Assembly (NCBI GenBank): GCA_002388005.1
Contig: DGLO01000089.1
Coordinates: 1-12,408, forward strand
Direction of reading: 5' to 3'
DNA length: 12,408 bases
From: Candidatus Neomicrothrix sp. UBA4542
GTDB taxonomy: Bacteria; Actinomycetota; Acidimicrobiia; Acidimicrobiales; Poriferisodalaceae
Of the stretch, positions 5,835 to 12,408 are shown in pieces. How positions within the stretch are numbered: the stretch's first letter is position 1; each line of letters begins with the position of its first letter. Position numbers and translations under genes: made by a program. Below the pieces are notes generated by a model. It saw nothing but the letters and a program-made list of their open reading frames with translations, searched no databases and was not told the DNA's origin.

Positions 5835-7322
5835 TTAGTCTCCGAGATCAAGGTCAGTCTCTTCGATCGGGCCTTGGCGGAGCACTACAGGAGTTTCACC
5901 TGTGACGTCTACAACGGTTGACGCTGTGCCACCTGCGCATAATCCTGGGATCACGTAGTCAACGTTGGCGGAAAGCTGATCTGCGGCGTCGAGCGCACTA
6001 TTGAGGGTCTCAACCCCATGTAAGTTCGCGCTAGAGCCAGTGACGGGTCCAACTTCGTCGATCAAAAGACGCAACCAACCCAACTCTGGGCAGCGAACGC
6101 CCAACGTGGAGCGACCGTGCACAGGATCGCTACCATCGCGCCGCGTCGCCACGACCGTCAGCGCACCGGGCCAATGACGTTCGACCAGTTTCTTGCTGGC
6201 CGTATCAAGTTCGACAAGTTGATCGGCCTGACGAATCCCACTCACGAGTACCGGCACCGGTTCAGTAAACGGCCTCTGCTTCGCCCGATATGCAGCTTTG
6301 ACCGCTTCAGTATCAAAATATCTTGCTAGTAACCCTGGGATCGTATCGGTAGGCGCGACTACTAGGTTTCCGCCAAGCAAGGCTGTTGTCGCCGCGGCTA
6401 CGTGCTGCGTCTCTGGGTCGTCAAAGGGGCGCCGCGCTAAGACTGATCTGTCGTTGCCCGCTAAATCCATTTCAATCGCAACTTCTGAGTAGCCACGGGC
6501 CATCGCTAGCTCGCTTAATTGAACCGCTTGATCTGACCCGCACTCCAGAACTAGCCATCCTCCGGGACGGAGCCAGTTTCTGCCCTCTCGCACTAAGAGG
6601 TCCAGGTAGACAAACCCGTCATTACCTCCGATCAGGGCGTCAGTCGGTTCCCAATCTGCCACCGCTGACGGGAGTTCATACTCCGGAGAAACATACGGGG
6701 GGTTAGACACCAAAACATCTAGCTGGCCGTGTACATCATGTGGCAGCGCATCAAACCAGTCACCGTGATGCAGGTGGACCCGTGCAGCCGCTCGACCTAG
6801 CCCTGCGAGATTTGATCGTGCCAGTGACAACGCTTCGTGCGATATGTCGGTCGCGTGGATTTCTGTTTCCGGGACTTCGTGAGCGATCGACAATGCGATC
6901 GCCCCGCTTCCAGTGCCCATATCCGAGACAATGAGCCTCCGCTCATTGTCTCGGCGGGATATACGCAAGAGATCGATCGCGAGTCCGGCGACGGTTTCAG
7001 TTTCTGGTCGCGGAATGAGGGCTCGGGTGTCTACAGCGAGGTCCAAGTGTCGAAATGACCAATGGCCAATGACGTATTGCAGTGGTTCTCCCAGCGCCCG
7101 CCTGATCGCCATAGTGTCTGCACGAGCAACCGCGCCCTGGGTGACTGACAGATTTTGTTGAACGAAGAACAACTGGGGTTCCAGCCCGCTTGCTTCCTCA
7201 ACAATTCGACGCGCGTCTAATTCGGCGTCAATAACTCCTGCATCCAGCAACTGGGCCAGAACTTTGTCGCGTAACTCTGAGACGGTCAGGACTCCGCCCA
7301 ATTCGGCGTCAAACTTCACCAT
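5835..7322 (-). CDS. Fusion of release-factor glutamine methyltransferase PrmC and tRNA threonylcarbamoyladenylate synthase TsaC/Sua5
   Basis: One 495-residue frame holds two complete enzymes. Residues 1 to about 300 are PrmC/HemK, which uses SAM to methylate the glutamine of the release-factor GGQ motif: N-terminal helical domain, PRPETE (105-110), SAM loop DMGTGSG (134-140) and catalytic NPPY (207-210). Residues about 305 to 495 are a YrdC/Sua5 domain that makes threonylcarbamoyl-AMP for tRNA t6A37: PTDTIPGL (324-331), AKQRPFTEPVPVLV (347-360), HWPGALT (383-389), GSSAN (429-433) and TASTVVD (466-472). The linker is only about ten residues. There is no extra C-terminal Sua5 domain, so the second half is the short TsaC type. 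The ATG overlaps the prfA end by 14 bp, with GAGG six bases upstream. In mycobacteria these are adjacent separate genes. Confidence 0.93.
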   Translation of the reverse strand: MVKFDAELGGVLTVSELRDKVLAQLLDAGVIDAELDARRIVEEASGLEPQLFFVQQNLSVTQGAVARADTMAIRRALGEPLQYVIGHWSFRHLDLAVDTRALIPRPETETVAGLAIDLLRISRRDNERRLIVSDMGTGSGAIALSIAHEVPETEIHATDISHEALSLARSNLAGLGRAAARVHLHHGDWFDALPHDVHGQLDVLVSNPPYVSPEYELPSAVADWEPTDALIGGNDGFVYLDLLVREGRNWLRPGGWLVLECGSDQAVQLSELAMARGYSEVAIEMDLAGNDRSVLARRPFDDPETQHVAAATTALLGGNLVVAPTDTIPGLLARYFDTEAVKAAYRAKQRPFTEPVPVLVSGIRQADQLVELDTASKKLVERHWPGALTVVATRRDGSDPVHGRSTLGVRCPELGWLRLLIDEVGPVTGSSANLHGVETLNSALDAADQLSANVDYVIPGLCAGGTASTVVDVTGETPVVLRQGPIEETDLDLGD

Positions 7323-8382
7323 TTCCAGCCTCGAGTTGTTGTTCTCGTTCGTGGATCATCAACGGTTCCACTACGTCGTCGAGATCGCCTGCTAGAACAC
7401 GCTCTAGCTTGTAAAGAGTCAATCCAATCCGGTGATCAGTGACCCTGCTTTCTTTGAAGTTGTAGGTGCGGATCTTCTCTGCGCGTCCGCCGCTCTTGAC
7501 TTGATCTCTTTTTTGGGCGGCTTGGTGAGAGGCTTGTTCGTCTTGACGAAGCTTCAGTAGTCGTGCTCGCAAAACACGCAACGCTTTGGCCTTGTTCTGC
7601 AACTGACTCTTTTCGTCTTGCATGGACACGACAAGGCCCGTGGGGAGGTGAGTTACCCGCACCGCGGAATCTGTGGTGTTGACTGACTGACCGCCCGGTC
7701 CAGATGATCGGTAGGTATCAATCTCGAGATCATTTGTGTCTATTTCCACTTCCACTTCGTCAGCTTCAGGTAAGACGCTCACAGTGGCGGAGGACGTGTG
7801 GACCCGTCCTTGCGACTCTGTTACCGGGACACGTTGCACCCGGTGTGGACCACCTTCATGCTTTAGGTGGCGCCAAACGGCTTCGCCCTTGACTAGAAAC
7901 GCTATGTCGGTGTAGCCGCCCATATCGCTCAAGTGGCTGCCCAGTACCTCTATGTCCCAGCCTTTGGCGTTGACGAAGGCCCGATACATTTCAAAGAGGT
8001 CGCGGGCCCAAAGGTTTGCCTCCTCGCCGCCTTCGGCCCCTCGAATTTCAACGATTACGTTTCGATCGTCGTTTGGGTCTCGAGGTAACAACAAGACCCG
8101 AAATTGATCTTCCAAGAGCTCGGCATTGGATGCGGCGATCAACTCCAGTTCCCGGACTTCGTTTAGCTCGTCACCATCACTCGATTCGGCCATTTCTCGA
8201 GCTGTAGCCGCATCGTCAAGCGCGCTTCGCCACGCGGATCCAATCTCCACCATTTCAGAGAGTTGGGAATGGCGCCGACTTACTTCAATAAATCGGTTCC
8301 GATCCGAGGTGACCTGAGGATCGCCAAGTTGGGACTCGACATGAGCCAACTCTTCTTCTAGTTCCTGCAGGCGATCGAGCAC
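7309..8382 (-). CDS. prfA: Peptide chain release factor 1
   Basis: RF1 recognises UAA and UAG in the ribosomal A site and triggers release of the finished protein. The 357-residue protein has the family layout: coiled N-terminal domain (1 to about 100), the VEIRGAEGGEEA segment (111-122), stop-codon reading motif PVT (186-188) within RVPVTESQGRVHTS, and the catalytic GGQ (230-232) within SSGPGGQSVN. The P-x-T tripeptide marks RF1; RF2 would have SPF. The GGQ glutamine is the substrate of PrmC, encoded by the overlapping next gene. The start is GTG. AAAAGG abuts it with almost no spacing, which is a poor ribosome-binding site, so coupling to the gene 16 nt upstream is likely. Confidence 0.97.
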   Translation of the reverse strand: MLDRLQELEEELAHVESQLGDPQVTSDRNRFIEVSRRHSQLSEMVEIGSAWRSALDDAATAREMAESSDGDELNEVRELELIAASNAELLEDQFRVLLLPRDPNDDRNVIVEIRGAEGGEEANLWARDLFEMYRAFVNAKGWDIEVLGSHLSDMGGYTDIAFLVKGEAVWRHLKHEGGPHRVQRVPVTESQGRVHTSSATVSVLPEADEVEVEIDTNDLEIDTYRSSGPGGQSVNTTDSAVRVTHLPTGLVVSMQDEKSQLQNKAKALRVLRARLLKLRQDEQASHQAAQKRDQVKSGGRAEKIRTYNFKESRVTDHRIGLTLYKLERVLAGDLDDVVEPLMIHEREQQLEAGNGEV

Positions 8383-8398
8383 CTTTTCAGGCTACCGA

Positions 8399-9400
8399 TC
8401 AAGAAGTGGTCCATTCGCGCCAAGCATCGTCGATAGGTACCACCAACGGTGGATCAATCAACTGATTCGCCAAGTCGTAAAGTACCGAATGGGCATCTCG
8501 TTGCGGTATGACCACCATCAAAGTGGCCTGGGGGTCGAGAAAAAGTCGTGCATCGGCCGCAAAAGGAATTAGATCCAGGTCGATACCCACTGCGCACACA
8601 ACCACAACATCGACCCCGTCGTCCAAGTGTCCAGCCGCCACAGCAGGAACGGCTTCTTTAAGGTTCGTTCGTTGAACCGGTGGAGGTGCAGCCTTCAGTT
8701 CGGACGCTCCGATCCGTGCCGGTTGGGCAAGAAGATGGGATCGCAACCATCGTTCGGCCCCGAGCCGGTTCAGGGGGTGAGGTTCCGCTGCAGGTGTCCG
8801 ATGGAAGCGAACCACGTTAGCGACCTGTTCGATGGCCTCTACCGTTGGCATATTTCCATGCAATAGGGCGAATGCTTCACGATCGTGCGCACCGACACCA
8901 ACTTCGATTCGGTCGCCCTGCGCATCGCAGATGATTCGGGCTACTTCGAGTCCGACGACCTCACCGACGATCACCCCGTGTTCCGTGACAACTTCGAGGC
9001 CTGAATCTTGAAGGGTCGACACCAGTTCGGGCACATCGGGTGCGGGCTTTTCGGTTACTGGTTTGGGCGAGTCAGCTGATGTAGCGACACCGCCGTTTAC
9101 CTCCCACACCTTTACTGAGGTCGAGAACAGTTCGGCTCGTCTCGCGAGCACGTCAGTCGAATCTGACGCGAACACATGCACCTCGTCCGCTGCCGAACGT
9201 AGCGCCGAAGCGAGGGCACCTCCCATAGCGCGTTCGCAACGTTCTTCCGCAAGTGCCGCGAAGCGGGCTCCGCTGAGTGTGGCTAGGGCGCCATCGTCGG
9301 TTCCGACTACCTCTTCAATCGAGTCGTCTAGGTAGTCTCGAACCAGCGATTTCAACTTCATCGCATGTAGCTGACGGCGACGTTCTGGGTCTAGCGCCAC
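8399..9400 (-). CDS. Protein of unknown function between L31 and RF1
   Basis: I do not recognise this 333-residue protein. Residues 1-100 look alpha/beta, with a charged start, a long Ala/Glu/Arg helix (about 38-72) and two strands in DEVHVFASD and VKVWEVNG. A Pro/Lys-rich linker (about 107-125) follows. A central domain contains GVIVGEVVGLEVARII (142-157) and RIEVGVGAHDREAFALLHG (164-182). The C-terminal part has strongly hydrophobic strands (VDVVVVCAVGIDLDLIP, 263-279; ATLMVVIP, 292-299). No signal peptide or membrane helix is evident, so it is probably soluble and cytoplasmic. It starts at GTG 9 nt after the L31 gene with only a weak CCGGA nearby, and ends 16 nt before prfA. A tie to translation is suggested only by its neighbours. 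Confidence 0.85.
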   Translation of the reverse strand: MALDPERRRQLHAMKLKSLVRDYLDDSIEEVVGTDDGALATLSGARFAALAEERCERAMGGALASALRSAADEVHVFASDSTDVLARRAELFSTSVKVWEVNGGVATSADSPKPVTEKPAPDVPELVSTLQDSGLEVVTEHGVIVGEVVGLEVARIICDAQGDRIEVGVGAHDREAFALLHGNMPTVEAIEQVANVVRFHRTPAAEPHPLNRLGAERWLRSHLLAQPARIGASELKAAPPPVQRTNLKEAVPAVAAGHLDDGVDVVVVCAVGIDLDLIPFAADARLFLDPQATLMVVIPQRDAHSVLYDLANQLIDPPLVVPIDDAWREWTTS

Positions 9401-9409
9401 AATCCGGAT

Positions 9410-9691
9410 TTATTGGTCGGCGCTGTCGGCGTTCTGATCTGAGCCTCGGCGGCGCCCGTAACGCCGCTCGAAGCGTTCTACCCGGCCGGCTGTATCGACT
9501 ATTTTCATTTGTCCAGTGAAGAAGGGGTGACTGGCGCTAGATAACTCAACGGTGACGAGTGGATACTCGTTGCCATCTTCCCAAACGACCGTGTCACTTG
9601 TCTCGACGGTTGATTGGGTAAGGAACGAGAACTCAGCACCTGCATCGCGAAACACGACTGGGCGGTAGTTCGGGTGGATGTCACTCTTCAT
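9410..9691 (-). CDS. rpmE2: 50S ribosomal protein L31, type B (zinc-free)
   Basis: L31 bridges the two ribosomal subunits. The 93-residue protein matches the type-B form: MKSDIHPNYRPVVFRD at the start, FSFLTQSTVETSDTVVW, DGNEYPLVTVELSSASHPF and TGQMKIVDTAGRVERFERRYG. It contains no cysteine at all, so the zinc-binding CxxC motifs of type-A RpmE are absent. The last 15 residues are a charged tail. It lies 69 nt after rho and 9 nt before the unknown gene, in the slot where rpmE usually sits. The ATG has only a weak upstream GGGT. I saw no AT-rich Zur-like palindrome before it. Confidence 0.95.
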   Translation of the reverse strand: MKSDIHPNYRPVVFRDAGAEFSFLTQSTVETSDTVVWEDGNEYPLVTVELSSASHPFFTGQMKIVDTAGRVERFERRYGRRRGSDQNADSADQ

Positions 9692-9735
9692 GGTTGACCC
9701 ATTCTGGCGGTTAGTCGAGCGAATCGCACACGCTG

Positions 9736-9750
9736 GTGCACAATTTGCAC
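9736..9750. repeat. Short inverted repeat in the rho-L31 gap
   Basis: GTGCA-CAATT-TGCAC is a perfect 5-bp inverted repeat with a 5-base centre, 45 bases before the L31 start. It could form a small hairpin or be a binding site, but repeats this short also occur by chance. Confidence 0.35.
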
Positions 9751-9760
9751 GGGGTTACCT

Positions 9761-11299
9761 TCAACTAGAGGCGGAATGACCAGGAACTGGTAAGCGGTTA
9801 AGTATCTCCTGGTTCGAACTGGTTGCCGCGATGCGCTCTAGTACCCAGTCGAGGGCGGATCCCTTCTGATTTTCGTCGGCTTCTTCGATTGCGACGAGGG
9901 TGTCAGCTAGCGCTTGAGCCTTGAACGCGCTTTCTTCACCGTTGAGACGATGAAGTTCACGGGTACATGAAGTTACAGCGTCGATGGCTGGGTATACCCG
10001 TCGATCAGCAGCACGACGATCAAGGCGAACGACAGAATTGGCTGTCCCTTGGAGAGACTCAAGAATCATTTCATCCAAACGCCATCCGGTTTCAACGGCT
10101 GCGGTAGCGATAATGGTCAGCGAGCCGCCCTCCTCGATAGCGCGTGCCGCACCAAAAAAGCGTTTCGGTGGATACAAGGCGGCAGCATCCACGCCTTCAA
10201 CCAAGACCCTTCCGTTGCCTGGAGCCGCCAGGTTGTATGCCCTCGCTAATCGACTCAAGCCATCTAACAGAATGACGACGTCGAGGCCACCTTCGACCAT
10301 TCGCTTTGCCCGCTCGAGGGTGAGTTCAGCGACCTGTATATGTTCGTCGGCTGGTCGGTCAAAGGTCGATGCCAAAACCTCGCCCTCTACTACGGCCGCG
10401 ATGTCGGTTACCTCTTCGGGACGTTCGTCGATAAGTAAGACAATGACGTGTAAGTCCGGGTGGGTTGTCTCTATGGCAACCGCTAGTTCTCGAATCGTGG
10501 AAGTCTTTCCACATTCAGGTGGCGAAACCACTAACGCTCGCTGGCCTTTGCCGATAGGCGCAATCAAATCAACTGCTCGAGCGGTCAGGTTTTCTGTTCC
10601 GTTTCCCTCAAGGGTCAACGGTTCTCGGGGATGCACTGCGGTGAGGTCTTCGAAAAGGGGGCGTTCGCTACTCTCGTCGGGTTCTGCACCATTGATTTCA
10701 TCGACGCGCAGTAGCGCTGGATTCTTTTCGTTTCGCGCAGCGGGCCTGCTTGCGCCCTTGACGATGTCTCCCTTGCGTAGTCCGTGCGCACGAACCTGTT
10801 TGGCAGCGACGTAAACGTCGTCATTTGATGGTAAGGCACCTTGGGTACGGAGAAATCCGTAGCCCTCATCTCGGAGGTCCAGAATTCCTTCACATTCGAC
10901 TGGTTCGCCTTGCCAATTATCGTCGCGGTCGCGGCCGCGTCGACGACGACGCCGATTTCCGGGTTCAGCTACACCCGGTTCATTTTCGTCTCGTTCTTGT
11001 TTTGATTGTTCCTCATCTCTTGGAGATTCGCCCGAATTGTTGTCTTCGGCAGAGGTTTCGCCTGAGGCGGCTTGCGCTGCATCCCTGGCAGCTTCTTGAG
11101 AGGCTCGATGCCCGCTGTCAGGGTTCGATGGATTATTGCTGTCGGATTCGTGTCCGCCTGTGGGGCCCTTCAAGATGTCATCAATGATGGTGGCCTTTCG
11201 AGCTCTGGGGGCGATTTCGAGACCTAGGGCGGCGGCCATTGCCACCAGGTCGTCCCGGGTCTTCGATTCGAGAAGTGCTCGGTCTGGCTGATCGGACAT
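9761..11299 (-). CDS. rho: Transcription termination factor Rho, divergent motor residues
   Basis: Rho is a hexameric ATP-driven RNA helicase that ends transcription. From the ATG at 11299 the protein has 512 residues: Rho-N helical domain (about 8-45), a disordered Asp/Glu/Ser/Asn-rich insert (about 48-113) ending in an Arg cluster (116-125), the cold-shock-like RNA-binding domain with GYGFLR (146-151), and the ATPase with Walker A SPPECGKTS (259-267), DERPEEV (291-297), Walker B VVILLDGLSRLARAYN (341-356), a Q-loop-like VEGVDAAALYPPKRFFGAAR and RRVYPAID (433-440). Acidic inserts are common in actinobacterial Rho. Odd points: PPKAGKT is PPECGKT, GSxxD is GWRLD, and EEFKGTGN is ESLQGTAN. A longer reading from 11413 is rejected because GAGG lies five bases before the chosen ATG and the extra 38 residues are not Rho-like. 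Confidence 0.94.
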   Translation of the reverse strand: MSDQPDRALLESKTRDDLVAMAAALGLEIAPRARKATIIDDILKGPTGGHESDSNNPSNPDSGHRASQEAARDAAQAASGETSAEDNNSGESPRDEEQSKQERDENEPGVAEPGNRRRRRRGRDRDDNWQGEPVECEGILDLRDEGYGFLRTQGALPSNDDVYVAAKQVRAHGLRKGDIVKGASRPAARNEKNPALLRVDEINGAEPDESSERPLFEDLTAVHPREPLTLEGNGTENLTARAVDLIAPIGKGQRALVVSPPECGKTSTIRELAVAIETTHPDLHVIVLLIDERPEEVTDIAAVVEGEVLASTFDRPADEHIQVAELTLERAKRMVEGGLDVVILLDGLSRLARAYNLAAPGNGRVLVEGVDAAALYPPKRFFGAARAIEEGGSLTIIATAAVETGWRLDEMILESLQGTANSVVRLDRRAADRRVYPAIDAVTSCTRELHRLNGEESAFKAQALADTLVAIEEADENQKGSALDWVLERIAATSSNQEILNRLPVPGHSASS

Positions 11300-11304
11300 T
11301 TCAT

Positions 11305-11308
11305 CCTC
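11305..11308 (-). promoter_or_regulatory. Ribosome-binding site deciding the rho start
   Basis: GAGG on the minus strand lies five bases before the ATG at 11299 and supports the start that gives MSDQPDRALL. The upstream in-frame candidate at 11413 has no such site. Confidence 0.6.
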
Positions 11309-11434
11309 ATGGTGTCGACACGCAAACTGCGCCGGGAGTGGGCTTGGGGCCGCCCTGTCGGTTCGAGTTGGCGGGCGCCAGCCTGAACCGGTTGCCGGCT
11401 TCGCGAGATACACGGGCAGCGGGACGGTGACATC

Positions 11435-11464
11435 AGGCTACTCACCTGGTGAGGTCACTCACAA
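11435..11464 (-). promoter_or_regulatory. Putative rho promoter with a palindrome in its spacer
   Basis: TTGTGA (11464-11459) and TAGCCT (11440-11435) are separated by 18 bases, a plausible -35/-10 pair for an actinobacterial housekeeping sigma factor. The spacer contains the 13-base palindrome CTCACCTGGTGAG (11441-11453, plus strand), placed like an operator. A further CTCAC at 11458-11462 lets the central GTGAG pair either way. A start near 11428 would give a leader of about 130 nt, parts of it C-rich, in keeping with the known tendency of rho genes to be autoregulated. This is a weak-consensus prediction. Confidence 0.35.
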
Positions 11465-11478
11465 CATCGACCCGATTC

Positions 11479-12408
11479 CTATGTGCTTGTAACCGATGAT
11501 ACGAACTCCTTTACTGCGTTGAGTTCGTTCGGCAGATCGCTACAACGTTCGGCTCGCCCGAACAGGTCTTTAATTTCGGTGGGTTGAGCAGGGAGTTGGC
11601 CGGTCGCGTCTTCCACAACGGCACTGAACTTAGCGGGATGCGCGGTCGACATAATTGCTATGGGGCTGTTACCGGGCTGTAGACGGCGAGCAACACTGAC
11701 AGCAACCGCGGTATGGGGGTCTACGAGTTCGTTCGTGGCTGAATATAGATCGGCAATCGCTTCTTTGACATCTGTTTCTGAGGCTCGTCCGGCATCAAAA
11801 GATTGACGCAACCTAAGAATCAGGGGCTCGCTAAGCGGCAGTTCGCCGTTAGCACGGAAGTCTTGCATCGCTGAGCTCATCCACTTGGCGTCTCTTCCGC
11901 TGAGATCGAACAGCAAACGCTCGAAGTTACTGGACACTTGTATGTCCATGGCCGGGCTCGTTGACGGAACCACTTGTTGGATCTCCATGAGCCCCGATGC
12001 ATGAGTCCTGGTCAGTATGTCGTTGTGATTGCTGGCGATAACGAGTCGGTCTACCGGCAAGCCCATGCGACTGGCGACGTAGCCGGCCAAAATGTTGCCG
12101 AAGTTACCGGTTGGCACACAAAACGATGTTTTGTGACGTCCGCCGCCTAATTGGGTACCGGTGGTGAAGTAATAGACGGTCTGGGCGGCGACTCGGGCCC
12201 AATTGATGCTGTTGACCGCTGCTAGTCGAACTCCCTGGCGAAACGGACTGTCCGCGAACATCGCTTTCACCAGGTCTTGACAGTCGTCGAACGTGCCGTC
12301 AATGGCAACGTTGTGAATATTCGAACTGGTGACTGTAGTCATCTGGCGTCGCTGCACTTCTGAGATACGCCCGCGAGGGTGAAGCATGACCAAGACAATG
12401 CCTTCACG
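11479..12408 (-). CDS. thrC: Threonine synthase, C-terminal part (partial at window edge)
   Basis: Threonine synthase converts O-phosphohomoserine to threonine with PLP. The frame is open to the window edge, beginning REGIVLVMLHPRGRISEVQ, so the N-terminal third, including the PLP-binding lysine, lies outside. About 309 residues are present: RRQMTT, NIHNVAIDGTFDDCQDLVK, AVNSINWARVAAQ, the PLP-phosphate loop PTGNFGNILAGY, and SPAMDIQVSSNFERLLFD. These belong to the long E. coli/yeast-like class of threonine synthase (about 430 residues or more), not the short Bacillus-like class. The stop is TAG, 179 nt before rho. In mycobacteria thrB separates thrC from rho; no thrB is present here. Confidence 0.95.
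   Translation of the reverse strand, partial: REGIVLVMLHPRGRISEVQRRQMTTVTSSNIHNVAIDGTFDDCQDLVKAMFADSPFRQGVRLAAVNSINWARVAAQTVYYFTTGTQLGGGRHKTSFCVPTGNFGNILAGYVASRMGLPVDRLVIASNHNDILTRTHASGLMEIQQVVPSTSPAMDIQVSSNFERLLFDLSGRDAKWMSSAMQDFRANGELPLSEPLILRLRQSFDAGRASETDVKEAIADLYSATNELVDPHTAVAVSVARRLQPGNSPIAIMSTAHPAKFSAVVEDATGQLPAQPTEIKDLFGRAERCSDLPNELNAVKEFVSSVTST

Noticed and set aside
5835..7322. A frameshift artefact joining prmC and tsaC
   Set aside because: The single frame is continuous, both domains are complete, and the junction (about residues 298-306) shows no abrupt change in sequence character. A read-level check is still listed under the fusion finding.
9984..10814. A plus-strand open frame of 276 codons inside rho
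   Set aside because: It lies wholly antisense to conserved Rho ATPase coding sequence and is rich in Ser/Arg/Ala with no motif. Codon bias of the real gene explains its openness.
11300..11413. A 38-residue N-terminal extension of Rho
   Set aside because: The ATG at 11299 has GAGG at good spacing and begins the normal Rho N-terminal domain. The extension is Pro/Arg-rich and covers the probable leader.
1..12408. tRNA, rRNA, CRISPR array, transposon or integrase signals
   Set aside because: No cloverleaf, rRNA core, spaced direct-repeat array or recombinase motif was seen by eye on either strand.

Overview
The window is a stretch of bacterial chromosome with every gene on the minus strand, so transcription runs from high to low coordinates. 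The gene set and order point to an actinobacterium. Downstream of thrC come rho, the L31 gene, a gene I do not recognise, prfA, a prmC-tsaC fusion, rpiB, glyA, a WecA-type transferase, two small F0 assembly genes, then atpB-atpE-atpF and the first codons of atpH. Mycobacterium tuberculosis has the related order thrC-thrB-rho-rpmE-prfA-prmC-sua5-wecA-atpI-atpB. Moderate GC, short intergenic gaps and frequent GTG/TTG starts suggest an uncultured or marine lineage, perhaps Acidimicrobiia. That lineage call is inference.

Layout in transcription order. (1) 12408-11479: 3' part of threonine synthase. (2) 11478-11300: a 179-nt leader with a putative promoter and overlapping small inverted repeats. 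(3) 11299-9761: Rho. (4) 9691-9410: zinc-free type-B ribosomal protein L31. (5) 9400-8399: protein of unknown function. (6) 8382-7309: release factor RF1. (7) 7322-5835: fused PrmC (methylates release-factor GGQ) and TsaC/Sua5 (tRNA t6A synthesis). (8) 5834-5747: intergenic DNA almost filled by a nested inverted repeat. (9) 5746-5288: ribose-5-phosphate isomerase B. (10) 5210-3951: serine hydroxymethyltransferase. (11) 3820-2681: polyprenyl-phosphate sugar-1-phosphate transferase. (12) 2565-129: AtpZ-like and AtpI-like proteins, then F0 subunits a, c and b. (13) 29-1: start of the delta subunit.

Functionally the window joins a termination and translation-fidelity block (Rho, L31, RF1, PrmC, TsaC), two central-metabolism enzymes (RpiB, GlyA), one cell-envelope glycan initiator and the membrane half of the ATP synthase. 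Junctions are tight, with 4-bp stop/start overlaps (AtpZ/AtpI, and AtpI/AtpB if the GTG start is used) and a 14-bp overlap (prfA/prmC), so translational coupling is likely. No stretch over 300 bases lacks a gene. I saw no tRNA, rRNA, CRISPR array, transposase, prophage or defence gene. The genes are mostly ordinary housekeeping genes. The less ordinary items are the nested inverted repeat before rpiB, the divergent Rho motor residues, the PrmC-TsaC fusion, the unknown protein beside RF1 and a duplicated start region at the WecA-type gene.
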